This document shows positions 29,183-37,226 of a DNA stretch of 37,430 bases, one piece after another. Numbering within the stretch: the first letter of the stretch is position 1; every line of letters begins with the position of its first letter. This DNA comes from an uncultured Oscillospiraceae bacterium (GTDB lineage Bacteria; Bacillota; Clostridia; Oscillospirales; Oscillospiraceae), in assembly GCA_910587645.1 (NCBI GenBank), contig CAJUNA010000017.1:1-37430 (forward strand), read 5' to 3'. The translations under genes were made by a program, and so were the position numbers. The notes below the pieces were generated by a model. It did no database searches, was not told the DNA's origin, and saw only the letters and a list, made by a program, of their open reading frames with translations.

Positions 29183-29881
29183 TCAAAGCTGCCGCAGGGC
29201 GGCTTCCAGGGCGGTTTTCTGGGTGGTCCCCTCGTCTTTCATTTTAATGACCCGGGCGGGGCATCCGGCCACCACGGCGTTCTCCGGTACGTCCTCTATG
29301 ACCACCGCACCTGCCGCCACCACGGCGTTCTTGCCCACATGGACGCCCTCGATCACCACGGCGTTGGCCCCCACCAGTACGCCGTCCTCCACGATTACCG
29401 GCGTGGCGCTGGCGGGCTCGATGACCCCCGCCAGCACCGCGCCTGCGCCGATGTGGCAGTTTTTCCCCACTGTGGCCCGGCCACCCAGGATAGCGCCCAT
29501 GTCGATCATAGTACCCGCGCCGATGGCTGCCCCGATATTGATGACCGCGCCCATCATAATGACCGCGTTGTCCCCAATCTCCACCTGCTCCCGGATGATG
29601 GCGCCGGGTTCAATGCGGGCGTTGATGTTCTTTAAATCCAGCATGGGAATGGCGCTGTTGCGGCGGTCATTTTCAATCATCAGATCCTCGATGTCGTCCA
29701 CATGATCCGCCAAAATGGGGCCAAGCTCCCGCCAGTCGCCAAAGACAATTTTGCTTGCCCCATCCCCGAACACCTGGGCGGAGCCATAGGATAGGGGGGC
29801 GCGTTCCTTTACATAGGCCTTTACTGGGGTCTTCTTCTCGGCGGAACCGATGTATGCGATGATTTCCTGGGCGTTCATCAT
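29183..29881 (-). CDS. dapH: Tetrahydrodipicolinate N-acetyltransferase
   Basis: 232 residues from ATG 29881, in ATGATGA overlap with the dapB stop and with GGAGGGAAA upstream; a second ATG follows at once. After an N-terminal helical domain (AQEIIAYIGSAEKKTPVKAYVKE), hexapeptide repeats form a left-handed beta helix (NARIEPGAIIREQVEIGDNAVIMMGAVINIGA...), closing with AVVAGCPARVIKMKDE. It acetylates tetrahydrodipicolinate in the acetylase branch of lysine and diaminopimelate synthesis. It is the last gene of the dapA-dapB-dapH set; the deacetylase and aminotransferase are not in view. Confidence 0.96.
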   Translation of the reverse strand: MMNAQEIIAYIGSAEKKTPVKAYVKERAPLSYGSAQVFGDGASKIVFGDWRELGPILADHVDDIEDLMIENDRRNSAIPMLDLKNINARIEPGAIIREQVEIGDNAVIMMGAVINIGAAIGAGTMIDMGAILGGRATVGKNCHIGAGAVLAGVIEPASATPVIVEDGVLVGANAVVIEGVHVGKNAVVAAGAVVIEDVPENAVVAGCPARVIKMKDEGTTQKTALEAALRQL

Positions 29882-30603
29882 GGCTGTTTCCCTCCAAACA
29901 GAATCTCCTGCAATTCGTACCGCCCCTTGGGCAGCAGGCACAGCTTCCGGGCGGCATGGAGCGCCCCATTGACGAAAATCTGCCGGGAGGACGCCCGGTG
30001 GGTGATGGCAAACACCTCATCCGGCCCAAAGAAGCTGACGGTGTGGGTTCCGGCCTCCGTGCCGCCCCGGAGGGCGTGGACACCGATTTCCTTTTTATCC
30101 CGGGGGCCGGGGGCGCCATGGCGCCCATAGACCGGGGTATGCTTGTGATGGGGGTCCACCGCTTCCAGGAGGAGCTTTGCGGTGCCGCTGGGGGCGTCTG
30201 CCTTCTGGTTGTGGTGGGTCTCTACGATTTCAATATCAAAGTCCGCCAAAGTCTCCGCCACATCTCCCAGGATCTTCCGGAACACGGCCACACCCAGGGA
30301 GTAGTTCGCGGCGTGCATCACCGGGGCGAAATGGCCCAGGTCATCGAAAATCGCCAATTCCGCCCCGCTTAACCCCGTCACCCCTGACAGCAGCGGCGCG
30401 CCAGTCATCCGGACGTAGTGGGCCACCGCCGGCAGCGCGGCGGGCGCGGAGAAGTCGATCGCAATATCCGCCACCCGGCCAATGGTTTCCAGGTCGCTGA
30501 GGTTCCCGATGTCGATGACGCCGCCGATGGAATCCCCGGCGGCCAGGGCGGTCTGTTCAATCATACGGCCCATGCGGCCATGGCCAATGAGTAAGATTTT
30601 CAT
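29878..30603 (-). CDS. dapB: 4-hydroxy-tetrahydrodipicolinate reductase
   Basis: 241 residues from ATG 30603, which overlaps the dapA stop (ATGA). N-terminal nucleotide-binding GHGRMGRMIEQ, IDFSAPAALPAV, and the signature EIVETHHNQKADAPSGTA are present; the end contains ALHAARKL. It reduces the DapA product with NAD(P)H. Its own binding site is weak, so translation is probably coupled to dapA. Confidence 0.96.
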   Translation of the reverse strand: MKILLIGHGRMGRMIEQTALAAGDSIGGVIDIGNLSDLETIGRVADIAIDFSAPAALPAVAHYVRMTGAPLLSGVTGLSGAELAIFDDLGHFAPVMHAANYSLGVAVFRKILGDVAETLADFDIEIVETHHNQKADAPSGTAKLLLEAVDPHHKHTPVYGRHGAPGPRDKKEIGVHALRGGTEAGTHTVSFFGPDEVFAITHRASSRQIFVNGALHAARKLCLLPKGRYELQEILFGGKQP

Positions 30604-31490
30604 TTTACCAGCCCTGCTTTCTTCAGCAGGCTCCACAACTGCGCCTGATGGGCTTCCGTCATTTCACACAGGGGCAGGCGGAAGGGGCCTACGTCTTTCC
30701 CCATTTGGTTCAGCGCGGTCTTGACGGGAATGGGGTTGACCTCCATGAACAGGCCGTTCATCAGCGCCAGGTGCTTTAAGGCGGACGCGGCGGCCTGCTC
30801 CCTGCGGCCCTCCAGGTAATCCATCACCATGTCATGGCACTCCCGGGGCATGATGTTGGCCCACACGGAAATCACGCCGCTGCCGCCGATGGACAGCAGG
30901 GGGATGGCAATATCATCGTTGCCGCACCACAGGGCGAAGTCCGGCCCGATGCAGTGGGCGATCTTCATGGCGTAGGACATATCCCCGCTGGCTTCCTTGA
31001 TGCCGCAGATGTTGGGATGCCTGCTGAGCTTCTCCACATTCTCCACGGAGATGGCGCAGCCCGTCCGGCCGGGGACGTTGTAGAGGATGCAGGGGATTTT
31101 CACCGCGTCCGCCACCGTGGTGAAATGGCGGCAGATGCCCTCTGCGTTGCCCTTGTTGTAGTAGGGGGTAATCAGCAGCAGGCCATCGGCCCCCAGCTCC
31201 TCGGCCCGCAGGCTTTTTTCCAGCATGGTGCCGGTAGCGTTGGAGCCGGTGCCGGCAATGACGGGCACCCGGCCCGCCGCCGCTTCGATCACGCAGCGCA
31301 GAACCGCATCGTCTTCCTCATGGGTCATAGTGGAGCTTTCGCCGGTGGTACCCAGAGCCAATATGGCATCGGTCTTGTTTTCAATATGCCACAGCGTCAG
31401 TTCCCTGAGCTTTTCGAAGTTCACCGAGCCATCGGCGTGGAAGGGGGTGACCAGGGCCACAACCGAGCCTTTCAGATTGCGGATATCCAT
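30600..31490 (-). CDS. dapA: 4-hydroxy-tetrahydrodipicolinate synthase
   Basis: 296 residues. ATG at 31490 follows AGGAGGAA. Signatures are GSVVALVTPFHADGSVNFEKL, LGTTGESSTMTHEE, PCILYNVPGRTGC (active-site Tyr), and CGIKEASGDMSY (Schiff-base Lys). It condenses pyruvate with aspartate semialdehyde, the product of Asd encoded at 19215. It starts the overlapping dapA-dapB-dapH group and follows the amidohydrolase gene by 37 bases. Confidence 0.97.
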   Translation of the reverse strand: MDIRNLKGSVVALVTPFHADGSVNFEKLRELTLWHIENKTDAILALGTTGESSTMTHEEDDAVLRCVIEAAAGRVPVIAGTGSNATGTMLEKSLRAEELGADGLLLITPYYNKGNAEGICRHFTTVADAVKIPCILYNVPGRTGCAISVENVEKLSRHPNICGIKEASGDMSYAMKIAHCIGPDFALWCGNDDIAIPLLSIGGSGVISVWANIMPRECHDMVMDYLEGRREQAAASALKHLALMNGLFMEVNPIPVKTALNQMGKDVGPFRLPLCEMTEAHQAQLWSLLKKAGLVK

Positions 31491-31527
31491 TGTAGATTCC
31501 TCCTAGAATTTTGATCCGGTAATAAAT

Positions 31528-32337
31528 TTACAGCTTCCTGTAGTGGTAAAACGCCGCGAAGTTATGGAACAGCACGTCCTCCAAAAAATCCTCCTCCAAC
31601 CCCAAAGCCAAGGTTTTCTCCAATTCCTTCTGGGGGCACCAGATGGGGTAGTCGGATCCCCAGAACACATGGGCGGGGCCGTACTCCCGCAAAATGCCGT
31701 AAAGGGGAGCCTTGTCCTTTACATAGCTGAAGGAGGAGCTGATGTCGGTGTAAACGTTGGGCAGCTTTGCCAAGGGGCGGATTTTCTCTATATCCCAGTC
31801 CCCCCAGTTCCCCAGGTGTGCGGCGATGCACCGCAGCTTGGGGAAGGTCCGGGCAATCGGGATCATCCGGTGGGGGCCGGAGACGTCCACCCGCGGGTCG
31901 CCCATATGGGCGATAAGGAACATGTCGTGCCGCGCCATCTCCTCATACATGGGAAACAGCCGCGCATCGTCCAGGGCAAAATGCTGGAACTCCGGGTGGA
32001 TCTTCACCCCGAACATGCCGTGCTCCCGCATCCAGAGCAGCTCCTCCCTGTACCCCTCGTACCCGGCGTGGAGGGTGCCGCAGGGGATGAACTGGGGGTG
32101 GGCCTCCGCTTCGGAGAGGATATAGCGGTTGATATGCTCCACCTGATGCTCGGTGGTGGCGGCGGAGAACACCATGGCGTAGTCAATGTGCGCCCTGCCC
32201 AGGACTTCCACCAGCTCGCTGACGCTGCCGTAGTGGTTCGGCGGCTCCGGCAGGTCGAAGTATTCCGCCGTGGCGATGGTAGCCTTAGCGGCGACCTTCT
32301 CAGGGAAAATGTGGGTGTGCATGTCGATGATTTTCAT
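31528..32337 (-). CDS. Amidohydrolase-2 family metal-dependent hydrolase or decarboxylase
   Basis: 269 residues from ATG 32337 (AGGAGCG upstream). IDMHTHIFPE has the HxH metal motif; VKIHPEFQHFALDD, RCIAAHLGNWGDWD and FWGSDYPIWCPQKELE carry the other expected His and Asp ligands of the TIM-barrel amidohydrolase-2 group, which includes decarboxylases such as ACMSD-like enzymes. Substrate unknown. It lies directly before dapABH on the same strand and may be co-transcribed, but no step of that pathway needs it, so it may act on a compound carried by the YfcC transporter upstream. Confidence 0.85.
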   Translation of the reverse strand: MKIIDMHTHIFPEKVAAKATIATAEYFDLPEPPNHYGSVSELVEVLGRAHIDYAMVFSAATTEHQVEHINRYILSEAEAHPQFIPCGTLHAGYEGYREELLWMREHGMFGVKIHPEFQHFALDDARLFPMYEEMARHDMFLIAHMGDPRVDVSGPHRMIPIARTFPKLRCIAAHLGNWGDWDIEKIRPLAKLPNVYTDISSSFSYVKDKAPLYGILREYGPAHVFWGSDYPIWCPQKELEKTLALGLEEDFLEDVLFHNFAAFYHYRKL

Positions 32338-32351
32338 AGCGCGCTCCTATA

Positions 32352-32373
32352 TGTACGGGCGTACTTCCGTACA
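32352..32373. promoter_or_regulatory. Inverted repeat in the amidohydrolase leader
   Basis: TGTACGG (about 32352-32358) and CCGTACA (about 32367-32373) lie between the predicted -10 box and the start codon. It could be an operator for an unknown regulator or just an mRNA hairpin. Confidence 0.4.
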
Positions 32374-32396
32374 CCCGCGCCATTTTATTGGCTACT

Positions 32397-32425
32397 ATTA
32401 TAACACACACAAAACCTTCTATAAA
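32397..32425 (-). promoter_or_regulatory. Predicted promoter of amidohydrolase-dapABH
   Basis: On the minus strand TTTATA (32420-32425), 17-base spacer, perfect TATAAT (32397-32402). The -35 box overlaps the 3' end of the upstream yfcC gene. Confidence 0.55.
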
Positions 32426-33810
32426 ATAGCCGATACCGCCAAAAATGCAATGGTTAACAGGAAGAAAATCAGTATCAATTTCCACACGAACCGTACCCAC
32501 CGGTCATAAGGCACGTCTCCCAGCGCCAGCCCGCCCATGACCACCGCCGCCGTAGGCGTGACGATGTTCACCAGCCCGGAGGCGGACTGGAAGGCGGTAA
32601 CGATCAAATCCCCGCCAATCCCCGCGAACTGCCCCAAGGGCGCGAGGATCGGCACCGACAGCGTAGCCAGCCCCGATGAGGAAGGAATCAGCACCGACAG
32701 CGGAATATAAATCAGGTACACCAGCAGGATGAACGCCACAGACCCTGCCCCTTCCAAGGCCCGCTCCCCCCAGTAGAGGACAGTATCGGTGATCTGCCCA
32801 CCGTCCATGAGGACGGTAATGCCCCGGCTGATGCCGATGATGAACCCCACGCCGGTAAGATCCGCCGCCCCGGCTACGAAGGCACCGGCGGTGTCCGCCT
32901 CTCCCAGGCCATAGGCCAGGCCGATGGCTACGCCCCCCACTAAGAACAGCCCGCTCAGCTCCGGGAACCACCACCCTAAGGTGGGGATGGGTACGCCGAT
33001 CTCGTCAAAGGGGATAACGGCGTAAATCATAATCAGGAACACTACCGTAAACAGCGCCAGCACCAGCTTCCGCCGGGAAGTGAGGGTGGGGACGTCCCCA
33101 CCCTTCTGGGCGGTGAATTTCTGGCTGAACCCCGCCACCAGGGACTTGTCCGGGTTATTGCGCACCTTCCGGGCGTAGGCCGTCACATACCAGATGGCCG
33201 CCGCGTCAAACACCAGCAGCATCACGAGCCGTACCATCAGCCCATCCCCCAGGCTGACCCCGGCGAAGCCGGAGGCGATGCCCGTGGCGAAGGGATTGAC
33301 GGTGCTTGCCAGTACGCCCGCCCCGCTGCCCAGCAGCACCACCGCGATGCCCACCAGCGGGTCGTACCCCGCCGCGGCAAAGACGGGAATCAGCAGGGGG
33401 TAGAAGGCCATGGTCTCCTCCCACATGCCGAAGGAGGTGCCGCCCAGGCTGAACATAATCATCAGCACAGGAATCAGCAGGATTTCCTTCCCGTTCAATA
33501 TCCGGATGATATTACCGACCCCCGCATCGATGGCCCCGGTTTTCATGACCACACCCAGGAAGCCGCCCACCATTAAAATAAACAGCGCCACGTCCACCGC
33601 GTCATAAAAGCCCTGGAAGGACGCCAGCACCACATCGCCCGGCCCTTGGGGCTGCTGCTCCACAGGCTGGTAAGTGCCTGCCACCGGGGTTTCGTCCTCC
33701 CCCGCCCGGTCATACGCGCCGGCGGGAATGAACCAAGTTGCCGCCGCTACCAGGATCAGCAGCAGGAACAGGATGGTGTACGCCGTTGGCATACGGAATT
33801 TCTTTTTCAT
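32419..33810 (-). CDS. yfcC: YfcC/DcuC-superfamily membrane transporter
   Basis: 463 residues with about twelve helices. ATG at 33810 has GGAGG 10 bases upstream. FRMPTAYTILFLLLILVAAATWFIPAGAYDR at the N-terminus, GGTSFGMWEETMAFYPLLIPVFAAAGYD, GSGAGVLASTVNPFATGIASG and LIPSSSGLATLSVPILAPLGQFAG are family blocks (C4-dicarboxylate anaerobic carrier-like, YfcC branch). Members are annotated as basic amino acid or short-chain compound carriers, but the substrate here is not known. It may act with the amidohydrolase encoded next. Confidence 0.9.
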   Translation of the reverse strand: MKKKFRMPTAYTILFLLLILVAAATWFIPAGAYDRAGEDETPVAGTYQPVEQQPQGPGDVVLASFQGFYDAVDVALFILMVGGFLGVVMKTGAIDAGVGNIIRILNGKEILLIPVLMIMFSLGGTSFGMWEETMAFYPLLIPVFAAAGYDPLVGIAVVLLGSGAGVLASTVNPFATGIASGFAGVSLGDGLMVRLVMLLVFDAAAIWYVTAYARKVRNNPDKSLVAGFSQKFTAQKGGDVPTLTSRRKLVLALFTVVFLIMIYAVIPFDEIGVPIPTLGWWFPELSGLFLVGGVAIGLAYGLGEADTAGAFVAGAADLTGVGFIIGISRGITVLMDGGQITDTVLYWGERALEGAGSVAFILLVYLIYIPLSVLIPSSSGLATLSVPILAPLGQFAGIGGDLIVTAFQSASGLVNIVTPTAAVVMGGLALGDVPYDRWVRFVWKLILIFFLLTIAFLAVSAIL

Positions 33811-33928
33811 GGCAAATCAATCCTCCATTCCCTGCTAGTTTGCGTGGAATAGCCCGGGTTATGGCTGGAGGATTCTGGATATAGGGAACAATTTTTTCGC
33901 TTCTCCCGTCTAATTCGACAAAATCCGG

Positions 33929-33957
33929 TTGACTGTGCCTGAAAAACACGGTATTAT
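33929..33957 (+). promoter_or_regulatory. Predicted promoter of the DUF5714 gene
   Basis: TTGACT (33929-33934), 17-base spacer, TATTAT (33952-33957). The ATG at 34016 has TTAAGGAAGG upstream. The rest of the 205-base divergent gap shows no other clear signal, including none for yfcC. Confidence 0.7.
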
Positions 33958-34015
33958 GTAAAATGCGTGGGAGTCCATTAAACCATGCCTGTAAAAAATT
34001 TAAGGAAGGTCTGCT

Positions 34016-34708
34016 ATGAAGGAAGAATGCCTGATTTGCAAAGCCCCCCTGGAATATCTGGAACGGGACGAGGCCATGGAGTGCGCCATATGCCACAAAA
34101 AAGAGGACAGCAAAACCCGGTGCGTCAACGGCCACTATGTCTGCAACGACTGCCACACTGCGGGAATGGACGGCATCATCGGCCTGTGCCTGGCGGAGGA
34201 TTCCAAGGATCCCATCGGCATCATTAACAAGATGATGGACCTGCCTTTTTGCCATATGCACGGCCCGGAGCATCACGTCATGGTGGGCGCGGCCCTGCTG
34301 GCCGCCTACAAGAACGCGGGCGGGGAGATCGACCTGCATCCGGCACTGCTGGAAATGATGCGCAGGGGCAAAAGCGTCCCTGGAGGCGCGTGCGGCTTTT
34401 GGGGCGCATGTGGGGCAGGTGTCAGCGCGGGCATGTTCATGTCCATCATTTCCCAATCAACGCCGTTGTCTGTTGAGCCGTTTGGTTACGCCAACCGCAT
34501 GACCGCCGCTGCCTTAGACCGGATTGGCGTGGTAGGGGGCCCCCGCTGCTGCAAGCGGAATTCCTATCTGTCCATACTGGCGGCTATCGACTTTGTGAGC
34601 GAACAGTTTCAAATCCAGATGGAAAAACCGGAGGTTGTATGCCGCCGGATGGCGCAAAATAACCAGTGCATCGGAAAACGCTGCCCTTTTTCAACAACAA
34701 ACCACTAA
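34016..34708 (+). CDS. DUF5714 Cys-rich protein
   Basis: 230 residues. The N-terminus is a zinc-binding-like region: ECLICKAPL, MECAICHKKEDSKTRCVNGHYVCNDCHTAG. It continues with LPFCHMHGPEHHVMVGAALLAAYKN, PGGACGFWGACGAGVSAGMF and GGPRCCKRNSYLSI, the DUF5714 pattern seen mainly in anaerobes. Some relatives are labelled methyltransferase-associated, but function is not established. The many Cys and His suggest metal or cluster binding. ATG 34016 is followed 24 bases after its stop by the next gene, so they form a pair. Confidence 0.85.
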   Translation: MKEECLICKAPLEYLERDEAMECAICHKKEDSKTRCVNGHYVCNDCHTAGMDGIIGLCLAEDSKDPIGIINKMMDLPFCHMHGPEHHVMVGAALLAAYKNAGGEIDLHPALLEMMRRGKSVPGGACGFWGACGAGVSAGMFMSIISQSTPLSVEPFGYANRMTAAALDRIGVVGGPRCCKRNSYLSILAAIDFVSEQFQIQMEKPEVVCRRMAQNNQCIGKRCPFSTTNH

Positions 34709-34732
34709 AAGATCAGCCAAGGAGGACCGACT

Positions 34733-35659
34733 ATGGCAAACCGCCGCTGCCCCAAATGCGGGGAGGAATATTCCAATACATACCGCGCCTGCCCCTTCTG
34801 CGAGGAAGAGGACGCCATCAAACACGGACGGCCCTTGCGCCGCCACGGGGGGCGCAGGATGGAAAAACGCCCCGGCAGGACCGGAGGGGCAGGCGGCGTG
34901 ATGCTGCTGCTGACCGCCGTCATTATTGTGGGCGTGATGGGATATGTGTTCTTCGGGGACGATGTGGCGGACGCGGTGGGCATCCGCACTACCCCCGACC
35001 CTGTCCCCGCCAGCGATGATGCACCGGAAAAAATCCCTCCCATTGACAACACAGTTGCCCCCTCCCCCACCATCCAGCTACCTTCCGCTGACCCGGATGA
35101 ACCCACCAGCGGCGAATCCAGCCCGCCGGACACCACCACAGATCCAGTAGAGCCGGAACCCGCAGGGCCACTGTCCCTGTCCCAGACGGACATCACCATC
35201 CCCGCAGGCGAGACGGGGCGGATCACCGCCACCGGCGGCAGCGGCGCCATATCCTGGAGCTCCTCCAACCCTGAGATTGCTTCCGTAGACGGCGGCGCCG
35301 TTACCGGCAAGGCGGGCGGCACCGTCACTATCACCGCTTCCAGCGGCGAGGAGACCGCCACCTGTCAAGTCAAGGTGGAGGGCGACCCCTGGGTCAACCC
35401 CAATCCGGACAGCTTCAAACTGAGCAAAACGGACTTCACCCTGAAGCCCAGTGAGAGCACCTGGCAGATGAAGATTAAGCGCAACGACGGCAGTTGGGAA
35501 ATCCTCGGCTCCGCCGATGGCGTTGTATGGGCCAGCAACAACCCTAACGTGTGCACCATCAGCGACACTGGCGTTGTCACCCGTACCGGCAAGGGTACCA
35601 CTCAAATCACCGCCACCGTAGACGGCGTGACGTTAGACTGCACCGTGCGGATGTCTTAA
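34733..35659 (+). CDS. Zinc-ribbon, single-TM, Ig-like (BIG2) domain protein
   Basis: 308 residues. An N-terminal zinc ribbon (CPKCGEEYSNTYRACPFC) and a basic stretch precede one membrane helix (about residues 56-74, VMLLLTAVIIVGVMGYVFF). A Pro/Thr/Ser-rich linker reaches to about 145, then two bacterial Ig-like domains of BIG2 type follow: LSLSQTDITIPAGETGRITATGGSG...ISWSSSNPEIASVDGGAVTGKAGGTVTITA and FKLSKTDFTLKPSES...VVWASNNPNVCTISDTGVVTRTGKGTTQITA. The ribbon is cytoplasmic and the Ig domains outside. The role is unknown; adhesion or sensing is possible. ATG 34733 follows AAGGAGG. Confidence 0.88.
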   Translation: MANRRCPKCGEEYSNTYRACPFCEEEDAIKHGRPLRRHGGRRMEKRPGRTGGAGGVMLLLTAVIIVGVMGYVFFGDDVADAVGIRTTPDPVPASDDAPEKIPPIDNTVAPSPTIQLPSADPDEPTSGESSPPDTTTDPVEPEPAGPLSLSQTDITIPAGETGRITATGGSGAISWSSSNPEIASVDGGAVTGKAGGTVTITASSGEETATCQVKVEGDPWVNPNPDSFKLSKTDFTLKPSESTWQMKIKRNDGSWEILGSADGVVWASNNPNVCTISDTGVVTRTGKGTTQITATVDGVTLDCTVRMS

Positions 35660-35785
35660 AAATGCACAAAAATGTAGTTAGTTTTGTAGTGGCGGCATTG
35701 TGATAAATTCCTATTTATCTGTCAAATCCTCTTAGAACCCTGATACGTCAAGGCTTTTCCCTGATTAAATGTTCAAACCTTATGT
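35660..35785. other. AT-richer junction between chromosome and the right-hand element
   Basis: No gene is visible. Base composition falls compared with both sides, and TAGTTAGTTTTGTAGTGG and similar short repeats occur. The chromosome/element boundary probably lies here because the integrase stop is at 35833. I could not identify matching direct repeats for an attachment site with only one end of the element in view. Confidence 0.4.
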
Positions 35786-35832
35786 AGTTTCCCTTGTTTT
35801 TGCCCTTATGGGCTGAAACAAGGGAAACTTTT
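35786..35832. terminator. Long inverted repeat next to integrase stop
   Basis: AGTTTCCCTTGTTT (35786-35799) matches AAACAAGGGAAACT (35816-35829), with an inner GCCC/GGGC stem. A T-run follows on the plus strand. It ends plus-strand transcription toward the integrase gene and may also be part of the element terminus. Confidence 0.75.
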
Positions 35833-37131
35833 TCACTCCCCGCAGACTACCTTATCCAGCAGTCGGGCGGAGGTACGCTTGGCCTCCCTTGTGGCGTGGG
35901 CGTAAATGTTCATCGTGGTACTGACGTCCGCATGGCCCAGCAACTCCTGCACGTCCTTGGGAGCCGCCCCGTTGGAAAGCAGATTGCTGGTGAACGTGTG
36001 TCTGAGCATATGGAAATGAAAATCTTCCAGCCCCGGCACTTTCTTCTTTGCCTGACGGCACATGATACCCACCGTCCCCGGCGTCTCAATGGCCCCGTCA
36101 GGCCGGAGGCAGACAAAGGACAGCTCCCGATACCCCTCTGGCACGTCCGCCGTCCTGGGCAGGGTATAGACCTCGTAATAGGCCCGGTCTTTCTCCCTGA
36201 CCTCCGTGCAGTAGTTCAGGCTGTAAAGCTCCCCATAGCGCAGGCGGTTCCCGATCTGCTCCTTTTTGGCCCTCCGCAGGATCGCCGCCAGCGTGTCGCA
36301 GAAGTCCACGGTTCGGACTTTCTTCCGCTTGGTGGCCCCGATCTCCGTCTTGTGCCTCGCCCCGTTATAGCGGATGCTCCGCCGCACCGTGAGATACTGC
36401 TCGTCCAGGTTGACGTCCTGCCAGGTGAGGGCGCAGACTTCCCCGATGCGAAGTCCGGTGTAATAGGCGATCTGGATAGGCAGAAGGGCAGGGTTTTCTT
36501 TCTTTTTCAGAAAGTACTCCAACGCCCGGAACTGCTCATGGGTGAGGGTAGGCACAGCCGGGGCGTCCCCGTCCTCCTGGGAGAACAGCTCGTATTCCTC
36601 TTTCTTGCCCCGCCAAATCACATACTGCATGGGGTTGAAGCTGATGAGCCGCTTGGGGAACACCGCAAAGCGGAACGCCCCTTGCAGGACTGCCGAATAC
36701 TGCCGTAAGTACCCTTTACTGAGCGCCTTTGCCGCTGTGCCGTCCGGGTTTGTCCCGCCGAAGCTGAGCAGGTCGATGTAGGCTTGCAGATGGTCGGGGG
36801 TGACGCTTTTCAGCTTGCGATTTCCGATAGGGTGCTGCTTGATACGGTTGACCGTCCCCTGATAGGCCATCACGGTGCCGTTGCTGAGATTTCCGGGCTT
36901 CAGTTCTTCTTCCACCCACATATCCAATAGCTGCCCCACGGTGGTGTTCTTGGACTTTGCCACGAATTTTTTCGCCTCGTAGTCCTCCATCGCACGGCGG
37001 AGCAGGGCCTCCGTCTCGGATTTACTCTCCGTCCCGGCGAACTCCCGCTGTACCTGCCGCCCGCTCTCGTCCTCCACATAGAAGCGGTAGTACCACTTTT
37101 TGCCCTTTTTGCGTACAGAACCTTTTGCCAT
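35833..37131 (-). CDS. Tyrosine recombinase (integrase) of an integrative element
   Basis: 432 residues from ATG 37131, chosen because AAAGGAGT lies about 10 bases upstream; a longer frame adds only ten residues. The arm-binding N-terminus (MAKGSVRKKGKKWYYRFYVED) is followed by a SAM-like core-binding domain and an intact catalytic domain: Arg228 in YYTGLRIGEVCALTW, HxxR at His374-Arg377 (FHMLRHTFTS), and Tyr410 in MNIYAHAT. The protein is slightly long for the family because of an insert between the catalytic Arg and HxxR (RYGELYSLNYCTEVREKDRAYYEV...). It reads toward the chromosomal side, with the element body to the right. It is probably functional, unlike the remnant at the left end. Confidence 0.95.
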   Translation of the reverse strand: MAKGSVRKKGKKWYYRFYVEDESGRQVQREFAGTESKSETEALLRRAMEDYEAKKFVAKSKNTTVGQLLDMWVEEELKPGNLSNGTVMAYQGTVNRIKQHPIGNRKLKSVTPDHLQAYIDLLSFGGTNPDGTAAKALSKGYLRQYSAVLQGAFRFAVFPKRLISFNPMQYVIWRGKKEEYELFSQEDGDAPAVPTLTHEQFRALEYFLKKKENPALLPIQIAYYTGLRIGEVCALTWQDVNLDEQYLTVRRSIRYNGARHKTEIGATKRKKVRTVDFCDTLAAILRRAKKEQIGNRLRYGELYSLNYCTEVREKDRAYYEVYTLPRTADVPEGYRELSFVCLRPDGAIETPGTVGIMCRQAKKKVPGLEDFHFHMLRHTFTSNLLSNGAAPKDVQELLGHADVSTTMNIYAHATREAKRTSARLLDKVVCGE

Positions 37132-37226
37132 AGATGAAATACTCCTTTCTATCCGTGGCAATCGGGCCTGTGACGTATGATGTGCGTTCCATCATTTCTG
37201 CCGGGTTTTCCCGGCATATTATGTTG

